From CADEDV01 sp964437415 (GTDB lineage: Bacteria; Bacteroidota; Bacteroidia; Chitinophagales; Chitinophagaceae), in assembly GCA_964437415.1 (NCBI GenBank), contig CAYTGN010000001.1, positions 1-64,000 of the forward strand: a stretch of DNA of 64,000 nucleotides, written 5' to 3'. Position 1 is the first letter of the stretch, and each line of letters opens with the position of its first letter. The notes below the pieces were generated by a model. That model ran no database searches. It worked only from the letters and a program-made list of their open reading frames with translations, and was not told the DNA's origin. A program made the translations under genes and the position numbers. Shown piece after piece: positions 43,639 through 52,588 of the stretch.

Positions 43639-44127
43639 ATGGACATCATGGATGAAGGATTACTTGAGTTCTGGCAGGTGTTGAACAAACACAAGGTAAA
43701 ATATATTATGGTTGGCGGATTTGCCGTGAACATGAATGGATATATCAGAGCTACTAAAGACACTGATTTGTGGCTTAAAGATACACCTGACAACAGGAGA
43801 AAATTTCGGCAAGCCTATGCTGACCTTGGATATGGTGATTTTCCGTCATTGGAAACTATGGAGTTTGCTCCCGGCTGGACACAGTTTTATGTTGCAAGTG
43901 GGATAGTGCTGGATATAATGACTTCTATGAAGGGACTTGAGAACAAACCTTTTGATGAATGTTTTGAACAAGCCAGAATTGCTGACCTCAATGGGGTTCA
44001 TGTGCGTTTTCTGCATATTAACGACCTGTTAGCCAACAAAAAAGCCGTTGGAAGACCCAAAGATCAACTGGATGTAATAGAACTGGAAAAGATCAAAAAA
44101 TACCTCGATCAAAAAGACAAAGGCTAA
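43639..44127 (+). CDS. Minimal nucleotidyltransferase-like protein
   Basis: 162 residues with the nucleotidyltransferase fold signature: MVGGFAVNMNGYIRATKDTD, where G26-G27 are the glycines of the sugar/phosphate loop and D41 and D43 (KDTDLW) the metal-binding pair. C-terminal to this, DIMTSMKGLENKPFDE and RPKDQLDVIELEKIKKYL complete the domain. Minimal nucleotidyltransferases act in toxin-antitoxin systems (AbiEii/MenT or HEPN-MNT) or modify antibiotics. With the small partner upstream, a toxin-antitoxin role is possible. Direct neighbour of the ATP synthase operon, but a separate unit with its own stop and no shared promoter. Confidence 0.8.
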   Translation: MDIMDEGLLEFWQVLNKHKVKYIMVGGFAVNMNGYIRATKDTDLWLKDTPDNRRKFRQAYADLGYGDFPSLETMEFAPGWTQFYVASGIVLDIMTSMKGLENKPFDECFEQARIADLNGVHVRFLHINDLLANKKAVGRPKDQLDVIELEKIKKYLDQKDKG

Positions 44128-44162
44128 TTTCTCAATTTCAAGGTTTTTCATCTTCACCCCCT

Positions 44163-44170
44163 TATCTTTG
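44163..44170 (+). promoter_or_regulatory. Bacteroidota -7 box of the ATP synthase operon
   Basis: TATCTTTG, 20 nt before the atpB ATG. Confidence 0.65.
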
Positions 44171-44190
44171 CGCCAAATTTCGGAACAGGT

Positions 44191-45324
44191 ATGTCAGTTC
44201 GGCCTTTCAAATCCTTTACTGTAGCGGTTTTCAGCACTTTTCTGATGATTATTTCACTTCCGGCTTTTGCAGGCGGTGGCGGCGGCAGTGAGGATGGAGA
44301 ACCAAAGAAATTTAATGCTGCTGAGGTCATCTTTGGCCACGTTCTGAACGGTCACGAATTCCACTTTTTTGGTGTAAGCGTACCCCTCCCGGTCATTCTT
44401 TACTCGCCTCAAAGGGGTGTTTCCACTTTCATGTCTTCTAAATTCCATCATGGCGAGCATGCTCATGAGGGATACAAGATTCTGACCAAAAAGAACATTG
44501 AAGAAATGGGATTGGACCCTAAAAAATTCAGCGAAGAAGATATTGTAGCTGTTGATGCTGCCGGAAACTATGATGCTTCAGTAAAAGTTTATGATTTTTC
44601 CCTCACCCGCAACGTGGTGCAGATGCTGCTGGCCCTGATCCTCTTCACCTGGATCATGCTGCGGATTGCTAAAAGATATAAATCAGGTGTAGGGGTTACT
44701 TCCGCTCCCAAAGGTTCGCAAAGCCTGCTGGAACCGGTCATTACGTTTGTTCGTGATGAAGTGGCAAAACCCAACCTTGGCCATAAGTATGAAAAATACC
44801 TTCCTTACCTGCTGACTGTATTCTTCTTTATCCTTATCAATAATGTATTCGGACTGATTCCCGGTGCGGCTAACGTTACCGGTAATATTGCTTTCACGGC
44901 GGTATTAGGTCTTATTTCTTTTGTGGTAATATTATTCAGCTCTAATAAACACTACTGGGGACATATTTTCAATCCGCCGGGAGTGCCGATGGGTGTAAAG
45001 TTCATCCTGGTGCCGGTTGAATTCCTGAGTGTGTTTATCAAGCCCTTTGCATTGATCATCCGTCTTTTTGCCAACATGGTGGCGGGGCACATCATTATCA
45101 TTTGTTTGATATCATTGATTTTCATTTTTGGTGAATTAGCCCCGGCAGCAGGCTGGGGGGCCTCACCGCTGGCAATCGGGTTTACCATATTCATTTATTT
45201 CATCGAGGTGCTGGTGGCATTTCTGCAGGCATTTATTTTCACCATGCTTACAGCAGTGTTTATCGGGCAGGCATTTGAGGGGGAGCATCATCATGATGAG
45301 GCGCATGCAGCGGCCCATCACTAA
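44191..45324 (+). CDS. atpB: ATP synthase F0 subunit a
   Basis: 377 residues; forms the proton half-channels of F0. As in other Bacteroidota, the N-terminus carries a signal-like helix (AVFSTFLMIISLPAFA) and an extra domain of about 100 residues before the membrane part. The essential Arg is R291 in ALIIRLFANMVAGH. The C-terminus ends in a His-rich tail (HHHDEAHAAAHH). First gene of atpBEFHA. Confidence 0.96.
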   Translation: MSVRPFKSFTVAVFSTFLMIISLPAFAGGGGGSEDGEPKKFNAAEVIFGHVLNGHEFHFFGVSVPLPVILYSPQRGVSTFMSSKFHHGEHAHEGYKILTKKNIEEMGLDPKKFSEEDIVAVDAAGNYDASVKVYDFSLTRNVVQMLLALILFTWIMLRIAKRYKSGVGVTSAPKGSQSLLEPVITFVRDEVAKPNLGHKYEKYLPYLLTVFFFILINNVFGLIPGAANVTGNIAFTAVLGLISFVVILFSSNKHYWGHIFNPPGVPMGVKFILVPVEFLSVFIKPFALIIRLFANMVAGHIIIICLISLIFIFGELAPAAGWGASPLAIGFTIFIYFIEVLVAFLQAFIFTMLTAVFIGQAFEGEHHHDEAHAAAHH

Positions 45325-45357
45325 ACAAGTATTTTTTAACTATCAATATTTAATAAC

Positions 45358-45594
45358 ATGGATTTATTCCTTTTAGCTGATGTTGCTAACGCAGGTGGTG
45401 CTATCGGTGCAGGTTTAGCTGCTATCGGTGCAGGTGTTGGTATCGGCCAGATTGGTAAAGGCGCTGTTGAAGCCATTGCCCGTCAGCCGGAAGCATCTAA
45501 TGACATCCGCGGCAACATGATCCTGACTGCAGCCCTTGTGGAAGGTGCTGCCTTGTTTGCGATCATCGTAGGCTTCCTTGCAATGGTATTATAA
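45358..45594 (+). CDS. atpE: ATP synthase F0 subunit c
   Basis: 78 residues, two helices of the proteolipid ring. The ion-binding carboxylate is E62 in AALVEGAALF. The loop is ARQPE. The residues that complete a sodium site in Na-type rings (Gln in helix 1, Ser/Thr after the Glu) are Ile and Gly-Ala here, so a proton-coupled ring is expected. Confidence 0.97.
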   Translation: MDLFLLADVANAGGAIGAGLAAIGAGVGIGQIGKGAVEAIARQPEASNDIRGNMILTAALVEGAALFAIIVGFLAMVL

Positions 45595-45678
45595 TATCAT
45601 TGCCGAAAAAATTACTGCATCCAATGCACAGGGCGGAGGATGCAGTATTTAAACAGAAATAAGAAACTGATATAAACA

Positions 45679-46173
45679 ATGAAACTTCTTACTCCCGAAA
45701 TTGGTTTGCTCGTCTGGACATTACTGGCCTTCCTTGTAGTGTTTTTTATTTTAAAGACAAAAGCATGGCCCGCTATCATCAAGGGGCTGCGTGACCGTGA
45801 GAACAGCATTGCTGATTCACTGGCAACGGCCGAAAGAGTGAAAGCGGAGATGGCGCTACTGCAAAGCGAAAATGAAGCGCTGCTGGCCAAGGCCCGTGAA
45901 GAAAGAGCTTTGTTGCTGAAGGAAGCAAGAGAAACAAAAGACCGTATTGTGAACGAAGCCAAAGAGCAGGCAAAAACCGAGGCCGGCAAGATCATGGCAG
46001 AAGCACAGGCTGCTATTAATGCACAAAAAATGGCGGCATTGACAGAAGTGAAGAACCAGGTGGGTAAACTGGTGATCGAGGTGAGTGAGAAAGTGCTGCG
46101 CAAAGAATTAACAAACAAAGAAGCCCAGGAAGCACATATCAAAGGGCTGGTGAATGAAGTTGAGTTAAACTAG
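45679..46173 (+). CDS. atpF: ATP synthase F0 subunit b
   Basis: 164 residues: one N-terminal membrane segment (GLLVWTLLAFLVVFFIL) and a long charged helix, the peripheral stalk, from about 30 to the end, with Ala-rich coiled-coil sequence. Stator between F0 and F1. The 84-bp gap to atpE has no terminator. Confidence 0.95.
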   Translation: MKLLTPEIGLLVWTLLAFLVVFFILKTKAWPAIIKGLRDRENSIADSLATAERVKAEMALLQSENEALLAKAREERALLLKEARETKDRIVNEAKEQAKTEAGKIMAEAQAAINAQKMAALTEVKNQVGKLVIEVSEKVLRKELTNKEAQEAHIKGLVNEVELN

Positions 46174-46210
46174 TTGCTGGATACAAGTAACAAGAAATCA
46201 GAGCAAGAAT

Positions 46211-46774
46211 ATGCCGAATCCACGTTTAGCATCGAGATATGCCAAATCACTGATTGACCTCTCCATTGAGAAAGGTCAGTTGGAAAAAGTGTTTGCTGAT
46301 ATGCAATGGTTACAGGCTGTTTGCAAAAGCAACCGCGACTTTGTGAACCTGCTGCGCAGCCCGATCATTAAAGCAGATACGAAAAAGAAGATCATTGGTG
46401 CTGTTACGGCGGGTAAAGTGAGTGAACTTACTGCCGCTTTCAATACGTTACTTGCAAATAAAGGAAGAGAAAGTAACCTGCCCGAGATCATCAACGCTTT
46501 TATTGCTGCCTATAAAGAGCATAAAAATATTCAGACCGTTAAACTTACCACCGCAACTCCGGTAAGTGACAGCATGAAGAATGCTATTGTGGAACAGGTG
46601 AAGAAATCAGCCGGTTTTCAGAACATTGAACTGGAAGAAAAAGTGGATGCGGATATTATCGGAGGTTTTGTGTTGCAGATCGGCGACAAACTAGTGGATG
46701 CCAGCATTGCCTATGATCTTAAGGCTGTAGCCAAGCAATTTGATAACAATGATTTCATTTATAAAATCAGGTAA
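46211..46774 (+). CDS. atpH: ATP synthase F1 subunit delta
   Basis: 187 residues, OSCP/delta family: N-terminal helical bundle (NPRLASRYAKSLIDLSIEKG), and C-terminal stator-binding region ending with KVDADIIGGFVLQIGDKLVD-type sequence (VDADIIGGFVLQIGDKLVDA). Links subunit b to the top of the alpha3beta3 head. 26-bp gap to atpA. Confidence 0.93.
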   Translation: MPNPRLASRYAKSLIDLSIEKGQLEKVFADMQWLQAVCKSNRDFVNLLRSPIIKADTKKKIIGAVTAGKVSELTAAFNTLLANKGRESNLPEIINAFIAAYKEHKNIQTVKLTTATPVSDSMKNAIVEQVKKSAGFQNIELEEKVDADIIGGFVLQIGDKLVDASIAYDLKAVAKQFDNNDFIYKIR

Positions 46775-46800
46775 TTCATAAATAAGTTAAACAGTAATAT

Positions 46801-48378
46801 ATGCCAGAGATTAAACCCGATGAGATTAGTGCCATATTGCGCCAGCAGTTGAGCAATTTTAATGCCCATGCCGACCTCGAAGAAGTGGGTACCGTTTTGC
46901 AGGTGGGTGATGGTATTGCCCGTGTTTATGGGTTGGGTAATGTTCGTTATGGTGAGCTGGTTGAATTCGAAACTGGTGTAAAAGCCATTGCGCTGAACCT
47001 CGAGGAAGATAATGTGGGTGTTGTATTGATGGGTGAAACCAGTGGCATCCAGGAAGGATCCAAAGTTCGCCGTACCGGCCAGATCGCATCTATCAAAGTT
47101 GGTGAAGGAATGGTGGGACGTGTAGTGAACACTCTTGGTGAGCCGATTGACGGAAAAGGTCCAATCACGGGTGAACGATATGAAATGCCTTTGGAAAGAA
47201 AGGCGCCGGGAGTAATCTTCCGTGAGCCGGTTAAAGAACCGTTGCAGACAGGTATCAAAGCCATTGATGCGATGATCCCGATCGGTCGTGGCCAGCGGGA
47301 GCTGGTGATCGGTGACCGCCAAACCGGTAAAACGGCAATTTGTATTGACACGATCATTAACCAGAAAGAATTTTTCAAAGCAGGCAAGCCTGTTTATTGT
47401 ATATATGTAGCGATCGGGCAAAAAGCATCCACCATTGCCGGTGTGATGAAAACCCTGCAGGATAACGGGGCGATGGATTATACGATCATCGTTGCAGCTT
47501 CTGCATCTGATCCCGCACCGTTGCAATTCTATGCGCCGTTTGCCGGAGCAGCTATTGGTGAGTTCTTCCGTGACACTGGTCGCCCAGCCCTGATCATTTA
47601 TGATGACCTTTCCAAACAGGCCGTAGCTTATCGTGAAGTATCCCTGTTGTTGCGTCGTCCTCCGGGCCGTGAGGCTTATCCGGGTGATGTGTTTTACCTG
47701 CACAGCCGCCTGCTGGAAAGAGCTGCCAAGGTTATCAGCGATGATAAAGTGGCAAAAGAAATGAATGATGTACCCCCAACTATTAAGCACCTGGTAAAAG
47801 GTGGTGGATCGCTGACAGCATTGCCGATCATCGAAACACAGGCCGGCGACGTATCTGCTTATATTCCGACAAACGTAATTTCTATTACTGACGGACAGAT
47901 ATTCCTGGAAACTAACTTGTTCCTGTCTGGTATCCGCCCGGCGATCAACGTGGGTATCTCCGTGAGCAGGGTGGGTGGTAATGCCCAGATCAAATCCATG
48001 AAGAAAGTGGCTGGTACATTGAAGCTTGACCAGGCCCTTTACCGTGAATTGGAGGCCTTTTCAAAATTTGGTGGTGATCTGGATGCTGCTACCAAGAGTG
48101 TGATTGACAAAGGTGCCCGAAACGTAGAGATACTGAAACAGCCGCAATATTCTCCATTTGCCGTAGAAAAACAGGTTGCTATCATTTATCTTGGTACGAA
48201 TGGGTTGCTGAAAGATGTGCCGGTTAAAAAGGTGAAAGAATTTGAAGAGCACTTCCTGATGGAGATGGATAACAAATTGCCGGATGTTTTGGCTGAGTTC
48301 AAAAAAGGAAACCTGCCGGAAGAAGGGATTAAAAAGATGGTGGACCTGGCAAATAGCTTGATACCACAGTACAAGTAG
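46801..48378 (+). CDS. atpA: ATP synthase F1 subunit alpha
   Basis: 525 residues; non-catalytic nucleotide-binding subunit of F1. P-loop GDRQTGKT at 171-178, and LIIYDDLSKQA and the LLRRPPGREAYPGDVFYLHS segment are the family hallmarks. A strong terminator follows directly. The usual next gene, atpG (gamma), is not here; the next gene is a T9SS-sorted protein. Confidence 0.98.
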   Translation: MPEIKPDEISAILRQQLSNFNAHADLEEVGTVLQVGDGIARVYGLGNVRYGELVEFETGVKAIALNLEEDNVGVVLMGETSGIQEGSKVRRTGQIASIKVGEGMVGRVVNTLGEPIDGKGPITGERYEMPLERKAPGVIFREPVKEPLQTGIKAIDAMIPIGRGQRELVIGDRQTGKTAICIDTIINQKEFFKAGKPVYCIYVAIGQKASTIAGVMKTLQDNGAMDYTIIVAASASDPAPLQFYAPFAGAAIGEFFRDTGRPALIIYDDLSKQAVAYREVSLLLRRPPGREAYPGDVFYLHSRLLERAAKVISDDKVAKEMNDVPPTIKHLVKGGGSLTALPIIETQAGDVSAYIPTNVISITDGQIFLETNLFLSGIRPAINVGISVSRVGGNAQIKSMKKVAGTLKLDQALYRELEAFSKFGGDLDAATKSVIDKGARNVEILKQPQYSPFAVEKQVAIIYLGTNGLLKDVPVKKVKEFEEHFLMEMDNKLPDVLAEFKKGNLPEEGIKKMVDLANSLIPQYK

Positions 48379-48422
48379 TATTACATATTATACAATAATA
48401 CTTGCCCCGGGAATACCGGGAA

Positions 48423-48457
48423 AAAGCCCTGGTTTATAACCGGGGCTTTCTTTTTTT
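48423..48457 (+). terminator. Terminator of the ATP synthase operon
   Basis: A 12-bp stem (48423-48434 with 48438-48449, one G-T wobble), 3-nt loop, then seven T from 48451. Confidence 0.9.
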
Positions 48458-48661
48458 ACATCTGTTTCCGCAGAAAAACGGAAAAACTGCGAAGAAGTTT
48501 TCCGATTGAAACGGGTTTAGGAGCTTCGACACAAGGTAAATTTTCAGTTCTGTTCGTAAATATCCGAGCTCACTTGTTAAGCTAAATAATTGATACCCAT
48601 GGATGATCGTAAAAATACTACATAAAATACGGTATTTTTTGCGAAAAAATCCTTGAAAAAC

Positions 48662-48692
48662 TTGCAAGTAAAAAAACGGCGTATTATGTTTG
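48662..48692 (+). promoter_or_regulatory. Complete Bacteroidota promoter with both elements
   Basis: TTG (48662-48664), 20 nt, TATGTTTG (48685-48692). The text around the -7 box (TTATGTTTGTC then CGAA) is nearly identical to the promoter at 50241-50271. Confidence 0.75.
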
Positions 48693-48856
48693 TCCTCGAA
48701 TCGAACAATCCCTAAGAAAACACAGTAATCCGACCTTGAAACAAACCTCTCTCGAAACGGGAAATTACCTCCCGGTCTGTTTCACCTCTCACAAGTCGGT
48801 TTTCGTTGCGATCGAAGGGAAGTTCAAACAAAATCTGAACCCTAAAACGAAAAGTG

Positions 48857-50176
48857 ATGAAAACATTTGTACCCTCAATGAAGAATGCAGCTAAAGCCCT
48901 GGTTGTTTTAACGGTATGTGTTGGATCGGTTATCAACACAAATGCTCAAAACAGTGATGAACTGGTGTTTAAGAATCCTGTGTTGCATTCAGGTTCTGCA
49001 GGCAGCAATGGCGCTGTGTATAAGTTTCCTGGCGTTACAAACTCAATGGATGCTTTAGTGAAGATCAATGGTCGTTCTTCATCACTGGTGAAACTTGATA
49101 ACATTGATGTTACCAGTTCAGGTTTTGATAAGGCTTTTCAGCCTCAGGTTTCTTATAACAATGGTAGTGTAAGTGGTTCAAAAAGCTGGTGGATGGAATT
49201 TGAGGTCACTTTCGTTTCTGCTAACACTACAATCCCTGCCACTGTAAATACATTTGATCTTACTGCCATTGATATTGATGGCGATGGCAACAGGCTTCGT
49301 GAGTATGTATCCCTTTACAATCAGAGTACTTATACCCTCGAAAATAACTCTCAGTTGCAGGTTACCAGCCTTGTTGAGACAGTGTTGAACTTATTGACAA
49401 ATGTTGGCAAAGAGTTCAGAGGTCCTTCTGCTAACTATACAAATATTGATACTTCTGCTACTTCGGTAATGACTACAAACAAATATCAAAACAGAAATTC
49501 TTTCCGCTTCCGTACCGGAGCTTCAACAACAGGCTCAACCTCTTCGGGAAGCCGCTTGTATTCAATGTGGTTCAAGAGCTTTAATTACTCTGCACCGCTG
49601 ATCTCTACTTTGCCTGTAAAACTGTCTTCTTTCACAGCTATGTTGCTGAACAATACCAGCAAAGTTGAGCTGAAATGGAGCACTTCTACTGAAAAAGATG
49701 CCAGCCATTTTATGATCGAAAGAAGCACTGATGGTACAAATTTCACAGATGCAGGTATGGTATTCGCTTTCGGTAACAGCACAGAAAACAAAAGCTACAG
49801 CTACACTGATAATATCAGCAGCCTGGATGCTAAAGTGATCTACTACAGACTTCGTTCTGTTGATGCAGATGGCAGTTTCGATTATTCTGCAACCCGCATC
49901 ATCCGCACTGCTAAACAAGCAGAGAATTCTATCAGCATTCTCACTTACCCCAACCCGGTAACCAACGAACTGCGTGTTACAATCCCCAACAACTGGCAGG
50001 GTAAGAAAGTAACTTACGAAGTGATCGGCGCTAATGGAATGGCTTCTAAGAAAGTTGAAACTGGTAGCAGCAGCCAGACCGAAACTATCAATGTTAGCTC
50101 TTTAGCTACTGGTTTCTATGTGGTTAGAGTTATCTGCAACGGAGAAATTGCCCAGCAAAAAATCGTAAAGAAATAA
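48857..50176 (+). CDS. T9SS-sorted secreted protein
   Basis: 439 residues. Signal peptide in the first 31 residues, ending TNAQ. The C-terminal 75 residues are a type A sorting domain of the type IX secretion system (ILTYPNPVTNELRVTIPNNW, then GFYVVRVICNGEIAQQKIVKK), so the protein crosses the outer membrane. The middle part has a beta-sandwich-like stretch (VELKWSTSTEKDASHFMIER, fibronectin-like) with no enzyme motif. The ATG at 48857 is preferred to the adjacent GTG at 48854. The leader is unusually long, and the next gene, a TonB receptor, carries almost the same promoter. Confidence 0.9.
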   Translation: MKTFVPSMKNAAKALVVLTVCVGSVINTNAQNSDELVFKNPVLHSGSAGSNGAVYKFPGVTNSMDALVKINGRSSSLVKLDNIDVTSSGFDKAFQPQVSYNNGSVSGSKSWWMEFEVTFVSANTTIPATVNTFDLTAIDIDGDGNRLREYVSLYNQSTYTLENNSQLQVTSLVETVLNLLTNVGKEFRGPSANYTNIDTSATSVMTTNKYQNRNSFRFRTGASTTGSTSSGSRLYSMWFKSFNYSAPLISTLPVKLSSFTAMLLNNTSKVELKWSTSTEKDASHFMIERSTDGTNFTDAGMVFAFGNSTENKSYSYTDNISSLDAKVIYYRLRSVDADGSFDYSATRIIRTAKQAENSISILTYPNPVTNELRVTIPNNWQGKKVTYEVIGANGMASKKVETGSSSQTETINVSSLATGFYVVRVICNGEIAQQKIVKK

Positions 50177-50197
50177 GATATTTCCAATAGGGTTCCG

Positions 50198-50229
50198 GCC
50201 GCCCCCGTTTTCGGGGGCGGCTTTGTTTT
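50198..50229 (+). terminator. Terminator after the T9SS protein gene
   Basis: GCCGCCCCCG (50198-50207) pairs exactly with CGGGGGCGGC (50212-50221) over a TTTT loop, followed by TTTGTTTTA. Confidence 0.92.
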
Positions 50230-50240
50230 ATAGATTCAAT

Positions 50241-50271
50241 TTGGTTTATAATATAAACTACTTTATGTTTG
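50241..50271 (+). promoter_or_regulatory. Complete Bacteroidota promoter of the TonB receptor at 50288
   Basis: TTG (50241-50243), 20 nt, TATGTTTG (50264-50271). Same spacing and -7 surroundings as the promoter at 48662. Confidence 0.75.
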
Positions 50272-50287
50272 TCTCGAAAATCGTTAA

Positions 50288-52555
50288 ATGACCATGTCAA
50301 TTGTAAAGAATACAGGCTTATTGCTCCTCACAGCCGGGCTGTCTTTAATGTCTTTTGCACAAATCACAGTCAAGGGAGTGGTGAAGGATAACAGGGGCAA
50401 ACCGCTTTATGGCATCAATGTGAGTATTAAAGATTCGTATGATGGAGCCATTTCAGATTCATCAGGCAAGTATTCGTTCGTCACATTTGAGAAAGGACAG
50501 CAACTGCTGCAGGCCAGTTCAATCGGGTATAAACCATTTGAACAGATGATCAATCTCGCAGGCCCGGTAAACCTGGATATCGTTCTTAAAGAAGAAGTGA
50601 CTGAACTGAAAGCCGTAGTGCTCACTGCCGGCACTTTTGAAGCCAGCGACAGGAAAAGAGCTTCAGCAGTGCTTAACCCGCTGGATATTGTTACCACCGC
50701 CAGCGCTAATGGCGATATCACCGGGGCATTAAAAACATTGCCTGGTGCGCAGCAGATCGGTGAAAGTGAAGGATTATTTGTAAGAGGAGGAACGGCAGCG
50801 GAAACAAAAACCTTTATTGATGGCACATTGGTCAATAATTTTTTCTTCAGCAGTGTTCCGAACATTGCCCAGTTCAGCCGGTTTTCTCCGTTTATTTTTA
50901 AAGGAACCGTTTTTAGCACAGGTGGTTATTCTGCCTTGTATGGCCAGGCACTTTCGTCAGCGTTGATCCTGGAATCAATTGATCTGCCGGAAAGAACCAC
51001 GGCCAACCTGAGTGTAACGGTTTTGAGCGGTGGCGGTGGTTACCAGCACCTCGCAAAAAATAAAAAATCTTCCTGGGGTGCCAGCTATAGTTATACCAAC
51101 CTGGCTGCGGCTTTTGCGTTCATCAAGCAAAGACAGGATTTTTCACAGGCGCCGGTCAATCATAACGGTGATGCCAATTTCCGGATTAAAACATCCAGGA
51201 CGGGTATGCTGAAATATTACGGATACTTCAGCACCAACAAACTTGCTTTCACTGTCAACAGCCTTGATTCACTTGGCTATCTCGACAGGTTTGCAATTCG
51301 CAACATCAACCATTACCATAACCTGAACTGGAGAGAGGGGCTTGGCAATGGCTGGAAGATGAATGCCGGCATCTCCTACACCAATAACAAAGATGACATC
51401 AACGGCGGGATGCAGGACAACAGCAAGAATGACGTGTTGTTATCCGGTCTTGAGTTCAAACGGTTTGGTATTGACCTGACCGGAAATTATTTCAACGCCA
51501 AACTGGTGCTGGAGAAAAAACTAAAAGGGCTTAGCGCTGTTCGGTTTGGCCATGAGTATAATTACAGTAACGATAAGTTTTTATATACGGCTTACAACGG
51601 CCAGTCTTTTCCCGGTGATGTGAAAGAGCATATCAAATCAGTTTTTGCTGAAGCGGATATTTATATCACCAACAGTGTTGCAGCAAAGGCAGGCGGCCGG
51701 TTTGAACATTCGGCGCTGCTGAACAAAACAAATTTTGCCCCCCGTCTTTCTCTTGCCTATAAATTAGGGCAGGGCGGACAGGCCTCATTGGCCTATGGTG
51801 TATTTTATCAAAACCCTGAGAGAAGATACCTGCCTTCTACCAATCCACTGACCTTTATGAAAGCGACCCATTACATTGCGCAATACCAAAAGGTTTCAAA
51901 TCTCCGCTCATTCCGGGCAGAGATATTTTACAAAAAGTATGACAACCTTGTCAAAACAACAATGGTCAACAACCAGGAATCGGCTGTGAGCAATGATGGC
52001 TTTGGCGATGCAAAGGGTATTGAATTTTTCTGGAGAGACCGAAAAACCATCAAGAACTTTGACTACTGGATTTCCTACTCTTACCTCGACACCAAAAGGG
52101 ACTTTCTTAATTTCCCATTTGCCATTGCTCCCAATTTTGCAGCCAGGCATACCGCTTCGCTGGTCACAAAAAAGTTTGTGCAAAAATGGAAGATGAACCT
52201 GAATGTTGCCTACAATTATTCCAGTGGCCGTCCTTATTACAATATTGGTTACAACGGCAGCAACTATATTTTTAATGACAGGGGAAATATTCCCGATTAT
52301 CACAATGTGAGCTTTGCGATCAATTACCTTCCTTTCGTAGGAAAGCAGAACCCAAAATCATATGCGGTGTGGGTGATGCAGGTGAGCAATATATTTAACC
52401 TCCGGCAAACCTATGGGTACCAGTATTCGTTCAACGGGCAGCGCAAAGAAGCCATTGTTCCCCCTTCCCGTATGTTTGTCTTCCTGGGTTGCTTTATCAG
52501 CTTTGGTGTTGACAGGAGCGATGAAGTGAGTAACAGTCTCGGAAAACTTTTTTAA
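50288..52555 (+). CDS. TonB-dependent receptor
   Basis: 755 residues: signal peptide about 1-25 (GLLLLTAGLSLMSFAQ), carboxypeptidase-regulatory-like domain about 26-100 (VKGVVKDNRGKPLYGINVSI), TonB plug about 120-240 (SEGLFVRGGTAAETKTFIDG), then a barrel. The last strand is followed by SNSLGKLF with a terminal Phe. A gene for a small secreted protein follows at 52589. The ligand is unknown; the plug lacks the features of classical siderophore receptors. Confidence 0.9.
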   Translation: MTMSIVKNTGLLLLTAGLSLMSFAQITVKGVVKDNRGKPLYGINVSIKDSYDGAISDSSGKYSFVTFEKGQQLLQASSIGYKPFEQMINLAGPVNLDIVLKEEVTELKAVVLTAGTFEASDRKRASAVLNPLDIVTTASANGDITGALKTLPGAQQIGESEGLFVRGGTAAETKTFIDGTLVNNFFFSSVPNIAQFSRFSPFIFKGTVFSTGGYSALYGQALSSALILESIDLPERTTANLSVTVLSGGGGYQHLAKNKKSSWGASYSYTNLAAAFAFIKQRQDFSQAPVNHNGDANFRIKTSRTGMLKYYGYFSTNKLAFTVNSLDSLGYLDRFAIRNINHYHNLNWREGLGNGWKMNAGISYTNNKDDINGGMQDNSKNDVLLSGLEFKRFGIDLTGNYFNAKLVLEKKLKGLSAVRFGHEYNYSNDKFLYTAYNGQSFPGDVKEHIKSVFAEADIYITNSVAAKAGGRFEHSALLNKTNFAPRLSLAYKLGQGGQASLAYGVFYQNPERRYLPSTNPLTFMKATHYIAQYQKVSNLRSFRAEIFYKKYDNLVKTTMVNNQESAVSNDGFGDAKGIEFFWRDRKTIKNFDYWISYSYLDTKRDFLNFPFAIAPNFAARHTASLVTKKFVQKWKMNLNVAYNYSSGRPYYNIGYNGSNYIFNDRGNIPDYHNVSFAINYLPFVGKQNPKSYAVWVMQVSNIFNLRQTYGYQYSFNGQRKEAIVPPSRMFVFLGCFISFGVDRSDEVSNSLGKLF

Positions 52556-52588
52556 ACTTTATAATCATAAAATAAAAACGTATCAGCA

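Larger units (their letters stand above)
48379..48856. other. 478-bp gap: terminator, AT-rich DNA, promoter and long leader
   Basis: It holds the atpA terminator (48423-48457), about 200 bp of AT-rich DNA with a small palindrome AAAATAC-G-GTATTTT near 48626, the promoter at 48662-48692, and a leader of about 165 nt before the T9SS protein gene. The leader has an imperfect hairpin around 48751-48784 but no recognised riboswitch or coding frame. Confidence 0.6.

Noticed and set aside
46759..47790. 343-codon frame opposite atpA
   Set aside because: A shadow of atpA in an antisense frame; low complexity and no start signal.
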